Assembly: GCA_014378085.1 (NCBI GenBank)
Contig: JACMOJ010000221.1
Span: 1-6,765 of the forward strand
Reading direction: 5' to 3'
DNA length: 6,765 bases
From: Burkholderiales bacterium
GTDB lineage: Bacteria > Pseudomonadota > Gammaproteobacteria > Burkholderiales > Usitatibacteraceae
A program made the position numbers and the translations under genes. The notes beneath the pieces were generated by a model that was not told the origin of the DNA, searched no databases, and saw only the letters and a program-made list of their open reading frames with translations. Shown piece after piece: positions 1 to 6,765 of this stretch. Position 1 is the first letter of the stretch; each line of letters begins with the position of its first letter.

Positions 1-3000
1 AGCGCGTCGACTTCTCGGGTCGTTCGGTTATCGTGACCGGCCCGGAGTTGAAGCTGCATCAGTGCGGGTTGCCAAAGAAAATGGCGCTCGAATTGTTCAA
101 GCCGTTCATTTTCCACAAGCTGGAAGTGCTCGGCATGGCAACCACCATCAAGGCCGCTAAACGTATGGTTGATGCGGAAGAGCCAATCGTTTGGGATATC
201 TTGGAAGATGTGATCCGCGAGCATCCGGTTATGTTGAACCGCGCCCCAACGCTGCATCGCTTGGGTATTCAGGCTTTCGAGCCAGTGCTGATCGAAGGTA
301 AAGCCATTCAGCTGCATCCGCTGGTTTGCGCGGCGTTTAACGCCGACTTTGACGGCGACCAAATGGCCGTGCACGTGCCTATCTCGCTTGAAGCGCAGAT
401 GGAAGCACGTACGCTCATGTTGGCCTCAAACAATATCCTGTTCCCGGCGTCCGGCGAGCCGTCGATTGTGCCCTCGCAGGACATTGTGTTGGGTCTGTAC
501 TACATGACCCGCGAACGCGTCGCCGCAAAAGGCGAAGGCTCGATGTTCATCAACGTGGCGGAAGCCCAGCGTGCCTACGAGACTGGTGAAGTATCGCTCA
601 ACGCCAAAGTGCTGGTTCGCATCTCTGAAACAGATAAAGACGAGAAGGGAGAAGTGTTTGCCCGTGTGAAGCGTTACGAGACAACTGTTGGTCGCGCAAT
701 TTTGTCGGAAATTTTGCCGCCCGGACTGCCTTTCCCGCACATCAATAAAGCGTTGAAGAAGAAAGAAATTTCTAAGTTGATCAACGCGGCGTTCCGCCGT
801 TGCGGTATTCGCGAAACCGTCATCTTCACGGATCAGCTGATGTACACCGGCTTCACCTACGCGACCAAAGCTGGCTTGTCGATCTCCATTGACGATATGC
901 TGGTACCGCCGCAAAAGAAGCAGATCATTTCGACGGCCGAGCAAGAGGTGAAAGAAATCGAAGCGCAGTACACCTCTGGTTTGGTTACCCAAGGCGAGCG
1001 ATACAACAAAGTGGTCGACATCTGGGGTCGCGCGGGAGACCAAGTTGCCAAGGCAATGATGGAGCAGCTTGGTTCCGAGCCGGTTACAACACTGGATGGC
1101 AAACAAACCACCCAAGAATCGTTTAACGCCATCTACATGATGGCCGACTCCGGTGCGCGCGGTTCGGTTGCACAGATTCGCCAGCTGGCGGGTATGCGTG
1201 GCTTGATGGCGAAGCCGGACGGCTCGATTATCGAGACGCCAATTACGGCAAACTTCCGTGAAGGTCTAAACGTTCTCCAGTACTTCATTTCGACGCACGG
1301 TGCGCGGAAAGGTCTGGCGGATACTGCTTTGAAGACGGCAAACTCCGGCTATTTGACACGTCGTCTCGTCGACGTTACGCAGGATTTGGTTGTAATCGAA
1401 GATGATTGCAAGACCGAAAACGGCTTGGTGGTTAAGGCATTGGTAGAAGGTGGCGAGGTTGTCGAGGCGTTACGCGAGCGCATCCTCGGACGCGTTGCGC
1501 AGGGCGACGTGATTCATCCTGAAACCGGCAAGGTGCTCGTTGTGTCGGGAACCATGATGGATGAAGACGCGATGGATGAGATTGATGCCGCAGGCATTGA
1601 CGAAGTCAAAGTCCGCACCCCGTTGACCTGTGATACCCGTTATGGACTTTGTGCCAAGTGTTATGGCCGTGACCTAGGTCGTGGCTCGATGGTGAACGTA
1701 GGTGAGGCAGTTGGAGTGATTGCGGCCCAGTCTATCGGTGAGCCGGGCACCCAGCTGACGATGCGGACATTCCACATCGGTGGTGCGGCTTCGCGTACTG
1801 CCGCTGCCAGCAGCGTTGAAGCAAAATCCACTGGCACGTTGAAATTTATGCCAACGATGCGCCACGTCTTGAACGCTCGTAAAGAGGTGATCGTGATTTC
1901 GCGAAGTGGCGAAATCATCATTACCGACGATGCAGGTCGCGAGCGCGAACGTCGTAAAGTACCTTACGGTGCCATGATGGCGGTGAAGGACGGGGCCAAG
2001 ATTAAAGCGGGTCTGACATTGGCAACATGGGATCCGCACACCCGTCCGATCATCACCGAATATGCTGGCGAGGTGCGCTTCGACAACGTGGAAGAAGGGG
2101 TCACCGTCGCCAAACAAATCGACGAGACTACCGGTCTTTCCAGCTTGGTCGTGATTGACCCCAAGCGCCGAGGTTCTGCGGCGAACAAGGGGCTGCGTCC
2201 GGCCGTTAAGTTGGTTGACGCTTCCGGCAAGGAAATCAAGCAAAACAATTCCGATGCTCCCGTGGCCTATACCTTTCAGGTCGGCTCAATTATTACCGTC
2301 AAGAATGGGCAGCAAGTTGGCGTTGGCGAGGTGATGGCGCGTATCCCGCAAGAGTCATCCAAGACGCGCGACATCACTGGTGGTCTGCCGCGTGTTGCGG
2401 AGTTGTTCGAAGCTCGCTCGCCCAAAGATGCTGGTGTATTGGCAGAAGTAACGGGTACGGTTTCGTTCGGTAAAGACACCAAGGGTAAGCAGCGGTTGGT
2501 GATTACCGACTTCGACGGAATGCCGCACGAGTACTTGATTCTTAAAGATAAGCACGTCACAGCGCATGATGGTCAGATCGTCAACAAGGGCGAGTCTATT
2601 GTTGACGGACCAGCTGACCCGCATGATATTTTGCGCTTGCAGGGGATGGAGGCGCTTGCTCGCTATATCACCGACGAGGTGCAGGATGTTTATCGCTTGC
2701 AAGGTGTGAAGATCAACGACAAACACATCGAAGTCATCGTGCGTCAGATGCTTCGCCGCGTGTCGATCGTCGATCCAGGCGAGACGCGTTTCATCGCCGG
2801 TGAGCAGCTCGAACGGGCTGAAGTGTTGGACGAAAACGACAAAGTGGTGAAAGACGGTAAGAAGCCAGCGCACTACAACTACAACTTGCTCGGCATTACC
2901 AAGGCGTCACTTTCGACCGATTCGTTTATCTCAGCCGCGTCGTTCCAAGAGACCACACGTGTTCTTACTGAAGCTGCAATCATGGGCAAAAAGGACGATT

Positions 3001-3173
3001 TACGTGGCTTGAAGGAAAACGTGATTGTGGGTCGTTTGATCCCAGCAGGTACTGGATTGGCCTACCATCGCAACCGCAAACGGGTTGGCCCGCGCGCATC
3101 ATCATCATCGGCAAGTTATGGCTTCGTGATCGACGATGCTGAGGACAAAGCACCGGAAGACCAAGCCGCCTAG
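1..3173 (+). CDS. rpoC: DNA-directed RNA polymerase subunit beta' (5'-truncated by window edge)
   Basis: Largest catalytic subunit of RNA polymerase, forming one jaw of the active-centre cleft. The first complete codon (position 3) aligns with E. coli Arg346, so about 345 N-terminal residues (zinc ribbon, clamp) lie upstream; the whole protein would be about 1,401 residues against 1,407 in E. coli. The alignment is gap-free to the trigger loop. NADFDGD, with the three Mg-binding aspartates equivalent to Asp460/462/464, is at 339-359. The F-loop region (MADSGARG) starts at 1140 and the bridge helix is about 1270-1380. The second zinc site has Cys codons at 1407, 1629, 1650 and 1659 (Cys814/888/895/898). 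The trigger loop has Arg933 at 1764 and His936 at 1773. The SI3 insertion follows, about 1795-2350, then the conserved [17 protein letters not shown] stretch. The C-terminal tail ([30 protein letters not shown] end) is variable, as usual. The stop TAG is at 3171-3173, followed directly by a terminator, so this is the last gene of the rpoBC unit. The protein looks intact. Confidence 0.98.
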   Translation, partial: RVDFSGRSVIVTGPELKLHQCGLPKKMALELFKPFIFHKLEVLGMATTIKAAKRMVDAEEPIVWDILEDVIREHPVMLNRAPTLHRLGIQAFEPVLIEGKAIQLHPLVCAAFNADFDGDQMAVHVPISLEAQMEARTLMLASNNILFPASGEPSIVPSQDIVLGLYYMTRERVAAKGEGSMFINVAEAQRAYETGEVSLNAKVLVRISETDKDEKGEVFARVKRYETTVGRAILSEILPPGLPFPHINKALKKKEISKLINAAFRRCGIRETVIFTDQLMYTGFTYATKAGLSISIDDMLVPPQKKQIISTAEQEVKEIEAQYTSGLVTQGERYNKVVDIWGRAGDQVAKAMMEQLGSEPVTTLDGKQTTQESFNAIYMMADSGARGSVAQIRQLAGMRGLMAKPDGSIIETPITANFREGLNVLQYFISTHGARKGLADTALKTANSGYLTRRLVDVTQDLVVIEDDCKTENGLVVKALVEGGEVVEALRERILGRVAQGDVIHPETGKVLVVSGTMMDEDAMDEIDAAGIDEVKVRTPLTCDTRYGLCAKCYGRDLGRGSMVNVGEAVGVIAAQSIGEPGTQLTMRTFHIGGAASRTAAASSVEAKSTGTLKFMPTMRHVLNARKEVIVISRSGEIIITDDAGRERERRKVPYGAMMAVKDGAKIKAGLTLATWDPHTRPIITEYAGEVRFDNVEEGVTVAKQIDETTGLSSLVVIDPKRRGSAANKGLRPAVKLVDASGKEIKQNNSDAPVAYTFQVGSIITVKNGQQVGVGEVMARIPQESSKTRDITGGLPRVAELFEARSPKDAGVLAEVTGTVSFGKDTKGKQRLVITDFDGMPHEYLILKDKHVTAHDGQIVNKGESIVDGPADPHDILRLQGMEALARYITDEVQDVYRLQGVKINDKHIEVIVRQMLRRVSIVDPGETRFIAGEQLERAEVLDENDKVVKDGKKPAHYNYNLLGITKASLSTDSFISAASFQETTRVLTEAAIMGKKDDLRGLKENVIVGRLIPAGTGLAYHRNRKRVGPRASSSSASYGFVIDDAEDKAPEDQAA

Positions 3174-3190
3174 GTTGGCGACGGAAACAA

Positions 3191-3243
3191 TCTGACGACA
3201 AAATACCCGGCCGTTCATTGACAGCCGGGTATTTTTTGTCAGA
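3191..3243 (+). terminator. Intrinsic terminator of the rpoBC transcript
   Basis: The arm AAATACCCGGC (3201-3211) is perfectly complementary to GCCGGGTATTT (3224-3234), giving an 11-bp GC-rich stem with a 12-nt loop. The 3' arm runs into six T residues (3232-3237). An outer pair, TCTGAC (3191-3196) with GTCAGA (3238-3243), extends the inverted repeat across an internal loop. It lies 18 bp after the rpoC stop. On the other strand the stem is followed by only four T residues, so it would terminate antisense transcripts weakly at best. The loop and downstream edge overlap the predicted str promoter. Confidence 0.9.
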
Positions 3244-3247
3244 TAAT
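3218..3247 (+). promoter_or_regulatory. Predicted sigma70 promoter of the rpsL-rpsG-fusA-tuf operon
   Basis: A perfect -35 box TTGACA (3218-3223) is followed after 18 bp by GATAAT (3242-3247), which matches five of six bases of the -10 consensus. Transcription would start near 3254, leaving a leader of about 175 nt before rpsL. The segment after the -10 box (GTTGGG) contains several G residues, a feature of many ppGpp/DksA-sensitive ribosomal promoters; stringent control here is only inferred. The -35 box lies in the loop of the rpoC terminator, and the spacer contains its 3' arm and T-tract. Since the strong terminator should stop rpoBC read-through, a promoter at or after this point is expected. 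It is the best match I found by eye between rpoC and rpsL. Confidence 0.72.
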
Positions 3248-3262
3248 GTTGGGCTGTTCTAG

Positions 3263-3284
3263 AAACGCGCTGAAAACGCGCTGA
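3263..3284. repeat. Perfect 11-bp tandem duplication
   Basis: AAACGCGCTGA occurs twice back to back (3263-3273 and 3274-3284) in the str leader, about 10 nt downstream of the predicted transcription start. Neither copy pairs with itself into a strong hairpin. It may be a replication-slippage duplication; a regulatory role is speculative. Confidence 0.85.
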
Positions 3285-3404
3285 AGCGGCGGCCCAGTTT
3301 TGCTGACGCAGGTTTCTGACACCCCTGTATTCGAACCCGGAGCTTCTCGGCAAATTTTGCGAGCCAAGTTTCGAGCAGGAAAAAATTTAGCCATTGATCA
3401 TTAT

Positions 3405-3423
3405 TCGATTTTTATCGAGCGGA
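3405..3423 (+). promoter_or_regulatory. rpsL translation-initiation region with overlapping hairpin
   Basis: The only Shine-Dalgarno-like bases before the rpsL ATG (3431) are GAGCGGA (3417-3423), a weak match 7 nt from the start. TCGAT (3405-3409) can pair with ATCGA (3414-3418) around a TTTT loop, so the 3' edge of this short hairpin touches the ribosome-binding bases. The stem is short and AU-rich, so its stability is doubtful. Confidence 0.4.
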
Positions 3424-3430
3424 TTTACCT

Positions 3431-3817
3431 ATGCCAACCATCAATCAGTTGCTGCGCAAGCCGCGCACCAAAGTTACCGTCAAAAGCAAATCGCCGGCGC
3501 TGCAAAACAGCCCACAAAAGCGTGGCGTTTGCACCCGCGTGTACACCACGACGCCGAAAAAGCCTAACTCGGCGCTGCGGAAAGTCGCCAAGGTTCGTCT
3601 CGTCAATGGCTACGAAGTTATTTCATACATTGGTGGCGAAGGCCACAACCTCCAAGAGCACTCAGTGGTGCTGATTCGTGGGGGTCGTGTGAAAGACTTG
3701 CCAGGTGTGCGCTATCACATGGTCCGTGGCTCGCTGGACACAGCAGGCGTCAAGGATCGCAAACAGTCTCGCTCCAAGTACGGTGCGAAGCGGCCAAAGG
3801 CTGGCGGCGCGAAGTAG
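3431..3817 (+). CDS. rpsL: 30S ribosomal protein S12
   Basis: S12 sits at the decoding centre of the 30S subunit and contacts the codon-anticodon helix. The 128-residue product matches the family along its length: [12 protein letters not shown] start, [20 protein letters not shown] core (residues 29-48), [11 protein letters not shown] and [15 protein letters not shown]. coli S12 is 124 residues; the few extra residues here are mainly a short C-terminal GGAK tail. Lys43 and Lys88 (Lys42 and Lys87 in mature E. coli numbering), whose substitution causes streptomycin resistance or dependence, are both lysine (AAA at 3557 and 3692), so the allele predicts a streptomycin-sensitive ribosome. Asp89, the residue methylthiolated by RimO in other bacteria, is conserved. 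The ATG at 3431 gives the standard family N-terminus. It is the first gene after the predicted str promoter; rpsG follows after 44 bp. Confidence 0.98.
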   Translation: MPTINQLLRKPRTKVTVKSKSPALQNSPQKRGVCTRVYTTTPKKPNSALRKVAKVRLVNGYEVISYIGGEGHNLQEHSVVLIRGGRVKDLPGVRYHMVRGSLDTAGVKDRKQSRSKYGAKRPKAGGAK

Positions 3818-3847
3818 CCGTCCCCATTATTTTTTAAAGCTTTCAGT

Positions 3848-4332
<485 letters not shown>

Positions 4333-4407
4333 TCGAGCGGCTGAGGTACACAGCGCACGTGTTGCGTTGGGCTGCGTCAGCTGCACCAGCGGGGGCATTT
4401 ATGAGGT

Positions 4408-4436
4408 AGTCCAATGCGTCAGCATTAGGACTTTTT
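4408..4436 (+). terminator. Terminator-like hairpin between rpsG and fusA (possible attenuator)
   Basis: The arm AGTCCAATGC (4408-4417) pairs with GCATT (4422-4426) and GGACT (4428-4432) around a GTCA tetraloop, with a single bulged A at 4427: ten base pairs in all. The stem ends in TTTTT (4432-4436), the classical layout of a Rho-independent terminator. It lies 75 bp after the rpsG stop and 53 bp before the fusA start. I found no good sigma70 promoter between it and fusA, so complete termination seems unlikely. Partial termination or mRNA processing that sets the ratio of rpsL-rpsG to fusA-tuf is a reasonable inference. Confidence 0.75.
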
Positions 4437-4478
4437 GAACAGGATTTTTTCGAGCGCTTGTTTTTGGCGACTTGATTT

Positions 4479-4483
4479 GAAAG
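4479..4483 (+). promoter_or_regulatory. Weak ribosome-binding site of fusA
   Basis: GAAAG lies 6 nt before the fusA ATG (4490) and is the only purine-rich match there. This is poor for such a highly expressed gene and contrasts with the good sites of rpsG and tuf. The start itself is secure because it gives the universal [19 protein letters not shown] N-terminus. Confidence 0.4.
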
Positions 4484-4489
4484 TTTGAC

Positions 4490-6592
4490 ATGGCACGCAG
4501 GACACCAATTGATCGGTATAGAAACATCGGGATTTCGGCGCATATTGACGCGGGTAAAACGACGACCACAGAACGTATCCTGTTCTACACCGGCGTTAAC
4601 CACAAGATCGGCGAAGTTCATGATGGTGCAGCAACCATGGATTGGATGGAGCAAGAGCAGGAGCGTGGTATCACAATCACGTCTGCGGCCACTACCTGTT
4701 TTTGGAAGGGCATGGGCGGAAATTTCCCTGAGCATCGCATCAATATTATTGACACTCCAGGACACGTTGATTTCACCATTGAAGTTGAGCGTTCGATGCG
4801 TGTCCTTGACGGTGCGGGCATGGTTTACTGCGCGGTTGGCGGTGTGCAGCCACAGTCGGAGACTGTTTGGCGTCAGGCGAATAAGTACAAGGTGCCGCGT
4901 TTGGCATTTGTGAACAAGATGGACCGCACGGGTGCTAACTTCTTTAAGGTCTATGACCAGATGAAGGCGCGCCTAAAGGCGAACCCAGTTCCTCTGCAGG
5001 TGCCAATCGGCGCGGAAGAGAACTTCAAGGGTATCGTTGATCTGATCAAGATGAAATCGATCATCTGGAGCGAAGAGGACAAGGGCGTTTCATTTGTGTA
5101 TGGTGAAATTCCTGAGGATCTCGTTGAGATCTGCAACGAGTGGCACAACAAGATGGTTGAGTCCGCCGCTGAAGCCAATGAAGAGTTAATGAATAAGTAT
5201 TTGGAGGGCGGCAAGCTTTCTGAAGACGAAATCAAACTTGGCCTGCGCGAGCGCACCATCAAGAGCGAAATCGTGCCTATGCTTTGCGGTTCGGCTTTCA
5301 AGAACAAAGGTGTTCAAGCGATGCTGGACGCCGTCATTGAGTTTATGCCCGCGCCGACGGATATCCCGCCGGTCAAGGGCACCGACGACGACGAGCAGCC
5401 AACGACGCGTCAGGCTGGCGACGAAGAAAAATTTTCGGCGCTCGCATTTAAGTTGATGACTGATCCATTTGTTGGGCAGTTGACATTTGTCCGCGTTTAT
5501 TCAGGCGTGTTGTCGAAAGGTGACTCAGTTTATAACCCGGTGCGTGGAAAGAAAGAGCGCATCGGACGTATCGTGCAAATGCACGCGAACAACCGTGTTG
5601 AGATCGACGAGATCCGGGCTGGTGACATTGCAGCTTGTATTGGCATGAAAGACGTGACGACCGGCGAAACGCTTTGTGACCCTGATGCAATTGTTACGCT
5701 TGAGCGCATGATTTTCCCTGAGCCAGTGATTTCACAGGCGGTGGAGCCTAAGACTAAGGCCGACCAAGAGAAGATGGGTATCGCGCTGGGTCGGTTGGCT
5801 GCAGAAGACCCGTCATTCCGTGTACGTACCGACGAAGAGTCCGGCCAGACGATCATCTCTGGAATGGGTGAGTTGCACCTTGAAATTATTGTTGACCGCA
5901 TGCGGCGCGAATTTGGTGTCGAGGCGTCTGTTGGTAAGCCGCAAGTTGCCTACCGTGAAACAATTCGGGGCACGGTTGAAAACGCGGAAGGTAAGTTTGT
6001 TAAGCAGTCTGGCGGTCGTGGTCAATATGGCCACGTCGTGCTCAAGGTCGAGCCGCAAGAGCCTGGCAAAGGCTTTGAATTCGTCGATGCGATCAAAGGC
6101 GGTGTTGTTCCGCGCGAATTTATCCCTGCGGTTGAAAAGGGCCTATTGGATACGTTGCCGAACGGTGTGCTCGCCGGCTACCCTGTGGTGGACGTCAAAG
6201 TGACGCTGCATTTTGGTTCTTATCACGACGTTGACTCGAATGAGAATGCGTTCAAGATGGCCGCCTCAATGGGGTTCAAGGACGGTATGCGCAAAGCGAA
6301 CCCAGTTTTGTTGGAGCCGATGATGGCGGTTGAAGTCGAAACGCCGGAAGACTACGCCGGTACCGTGATGGGTGATTTGTCATCACGTCGCGGTATGGTG
6401 CAGGGTATGGAAGATATTTCCGGTGGCGGCGGCAAAGTTATCAAAGCTGAAGTGCCTTTGTCGGAGATGTTTGGCTATTCCACAACGCTGCGTTCCGCAA
6501 CCCAAGGTCGCGCGACTTACACGATGGAATTTAAGCACTACGCGGAAGCCCCGCGTAACGTCGCTGAAGCTATCATCAACGCGAAAAAATAG
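4490..6592 (+). CDS. fusA: Translation elongation factor G
   Basis: EF-G is the GTPase that drives tRNA-mRNA translocation and, with ribosome recycling factor, splits post-termination ribosomes. The 700-residue product matches the five-domain family (E. coli 704). The GTPase motifs are intact: P-loop AHIDAGKT (17-24), switch I around QERGITIT (57-64), DTPGH (88-92) with His92 as the residue that activates GTP hydrolysis, and NKMD (142-145). Domain II follows at roughly 290-400 and domain III at roughly 405-480. Domain IV, which enters the A site, shows its tip loops SGGRGQYGH (507-515) and [10 protein letters not shown] (574-583). Domain V ends with [20 protein letters not shown] and a lysine-rich tail. 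The [12 protein letters not shown] and [13 protein letters not shown] stretches are of the betaproteobacterial kind. A second EF-G copy elsewhere cannot be excluded, but the position between rpsG and tuf marks this as the canonical gene. The protein looks intact. Confidence 0.98.
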   Translation: MARRTPIDRYRNIGISAHIDAGKTTTTERILFYTGVNHKIGEVHDGAATMDWMEQEQERGITITSAATTCFWKGMGGNFPEHRINIIDTPGHVDFTIEVERSMRVLDGAGMVYCAVGGVQPQSETVWRQANKYKVPRLAFVNKMDRTGANFFKVYDQMKARLKANPVPLQVPIGAEENFKGIVDLIKMKSIIWSEEDKGVSFVYGEIPEDLVEICNEWHNKMVESAAEANEELMNKYLEGGKLSEDEIKLGLRERTIKSEIVPMLCGSAFKNKGVQAMLDAVIEFMPAPTDIPPVKGTDDDEQPTTRQAGDEEKFSALAFKLMTDPFVGQLTFVRVYSGVLSKGDSVYNPVRGKKERIGRIVQMHANNRVEIDEIRAGDIAACIGMKDVTTGETLCDPDAIVTLERMIFPEPVISQAVEPKTKADQEKMGIALGRLAAEDPSFRVRTDEESGQTIISGMGELHLEIIVDRMRREFGVEASVGKPQVAYRETIRGTVENAEGKFVKQSGGRGQYGHVVLKVEPQEPGKGFEFVDAIKGGVVPREFIPAVEKGLLDTLPNGVLAGYPVVDVKVTLHFGSYHDVDSNENAFKMAASMGFKDGMRKANPVLLEPMMAVEVETPEDYAGTVMGDLSSRRGMVQGMEDISGGGGKVIKAEVPLSEMFGYSTTLRSATQGRATYTMEFKHYAEAPRNVAEAIINAKK

Positions 6593-6615
6593 TTTTTGAA
6601 TTAGATACTTTTGAC

Positions 6616-6620
6616 GAGGA
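6616..6620 (+). promoter_or_regulatory. Ribosome-binding site of tuf
   Basis: GAGGA lies 6 nt before the tuf ATG at 6627, a good Shine-Dalgarno match. The 34-bp fusA-tuf spacer holds no terminator or promoter that I can see, so the two genes should be cotranscribed. Confidence 0.8.
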
Positions 6621-6626
6621 CAGAAA

Positions 6627-6765
6627 ATGGCAAAAGGCAAGTTTGAGCGTACCAAGCCACACGTGAACGTTGGCACCATTGGTCACGTGGATCACGGCAA
6701 GACGACGCTGACGGCGGCGATCACGACGGTAATGGCGAAGAAGTTTGGTGGTGAGGCAAAGGCCT
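6627..6765 (+). CDS. tuf: Translation elongation factor Tu (3'-truncated by window edge)
   Basis: EF-Tu is the GTPase that carries aminoacyl-tRNA to the ribosomal A site. Only the first 46 codons plus one base are present, of about 396 in a full gene. The translation begins [16 protein letters not shown] and contains the complete P-loop GHVDHGKT (residues 19-26), followed by [20 protein letters not shown]. This N-terminus is nearly identical to betaproteobacterial EF-Tu as I recall it; the residues after AAITTV vary among genera. The position directly after fusA is the canonical str-operon place. Many proteobacteria carry a second tuf copy elsewhere, which this window cannot show. The gene is cut by the window boundary, not broken. 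Confidence 0.97.
   Translation, partial: MAKGKFERTKPHVNVGTIGHVDHGKTTLTAAITTVMAKKFGGEAKA

Larger units (their letters stand above)
3254..3430 (+). promoter_or_regulatory. Predicted 5' leader of the str operon mRNA
   Basis: Non-coding stretch between the predicted start site and rpsL. It contains a perfect 11-bp tandem duplication (3263-3284). It also has a small hairpin with a one-base bulge: CTC (3346-3348) with GAG (3361-3363) and GCAA (3350-3353) with TTGC (3357-3360). A 5-bp hairpin with a TTTT loop (3405-3418) sits just before the rpsL start. I recognise no riboswitch class and no known ribosomal-protein binding motif, and see no credible small gene. Its extent depends on the predicted promoter being correct. 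Confidence 0.45.

Noticed and set aside
426..2873. Long open frames on the minus strand across rpoC (up to 229 residues)
   Set aside because: They lie wholly opposite strongly conserved rpoC coding sequence, resemble no protein I recognise, and open antisense frames are common opposite coding sequence of this composition.
3250..3297. Hairpin TGGGC (3250-3254) with GCCCA (3292-3296) followed by TTTT
   Set aside because: The 5' arm lies almost entirely upstream of the predicted start site near 3254, so it would not be in the str mRNA, and the loop is 37 nt.
3326..3340. tRNA remnant: GGTTCGAAT on the minus strand resembles a T-loop
   Set aside because: The flanking bases do not form the required T-stem (CCGGG is not complementary to ACAGG), and no anticodon arm or acceptor stem is found nearby.
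3300..3674. Open frame of 124 residues from the str leader into rpsL, in another frame
   Set aside because: It overlaps rpsL out of frame, lacks a good ribosome-binding site and its product looks like no known family; it is a shadow of rpsL plus leader.
4485..4513. Perfect TTGACA overlapping the fusA start codon as a -35 box
   Set aside because: At 17-bp spacing the -10 candidate (ATTGAT) matches only three of six bases, and the better TATAGA at 4517 is 26 bp away.
5480..5501. TTGACA inside fusA as an internal tuf promoter
   Set aside because: No acceptable -10 box occurs 16-18 bp downstream; the nearest AT-rich hexamer is only 10 bp away. It also lies over 1 kb before tuf.

Overview
This window is a core housekeeping locus of a bacterium: the 3' two-thirds of rpoC, followed on the same strand by rpsL, rpsG, fusA and the first 46 codons of tuf (the start of the str operon). 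The proteins look betaproteobacterial, probably Burkholderiales or a near relative. The EF-Tu N-terminus begins [19 protein letters not shown] carries [10 protein letters not shown] after the switch I region and an [13 protein letters not shown] stretch near its end, both as I remember them from Burkholderia-type EF-G. The genus cannot be fixed by eye. Base composition looks moderate, a little above 50% GC, and even across the genes. I see no mobile element, CRISPR array, tRNA or rRNA, and no accessory gene.

Layout. Positions 1-3173 hold rpoC, entering at the residue equivalent to E. coli Arg346 and running to its natural stop. Positions 3174-3430 are non-coding. They hold a strong intrinsic terminator for the rpoBC transcript and, interleaved with it, a near-consensus sigma70 promoter whose -35 box sits in the terminator loop. 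After these comes a leader of about 175 nt containing a perfect 11-bp tandem duplication and small hairpins. Positions 3431-3817 are rpsL and 3862-4332 are rpsG, separated by only 44 bp. Positions 4333-4489 are a 157-bp spacer containing a second terminator-like hairpin with a T-tract, placed inside the operon. Positions 4490-6592 are fusA. After a 34-bp gap, tuf starts at 6627 and leaves the window.

The genes form one functional set: the RNA polymerase catalytic subunit, the two 30S proteins S12 and S7 (decoding centre and 30S head), and the GTPases EF-G (translocation) and EF-Tu (aminoacyl-tRNA delivery). The proteins appear intact, and every active-site motif I checked is present. What deserves a second look is cis-regulatory: the interlocked rpoC terminator and str promoter, and the hairpin between rpsG and fusA, which could make fusA-tuf expression partly independent of rpsL-rpsG. 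I found no convincing undescribed protein system.
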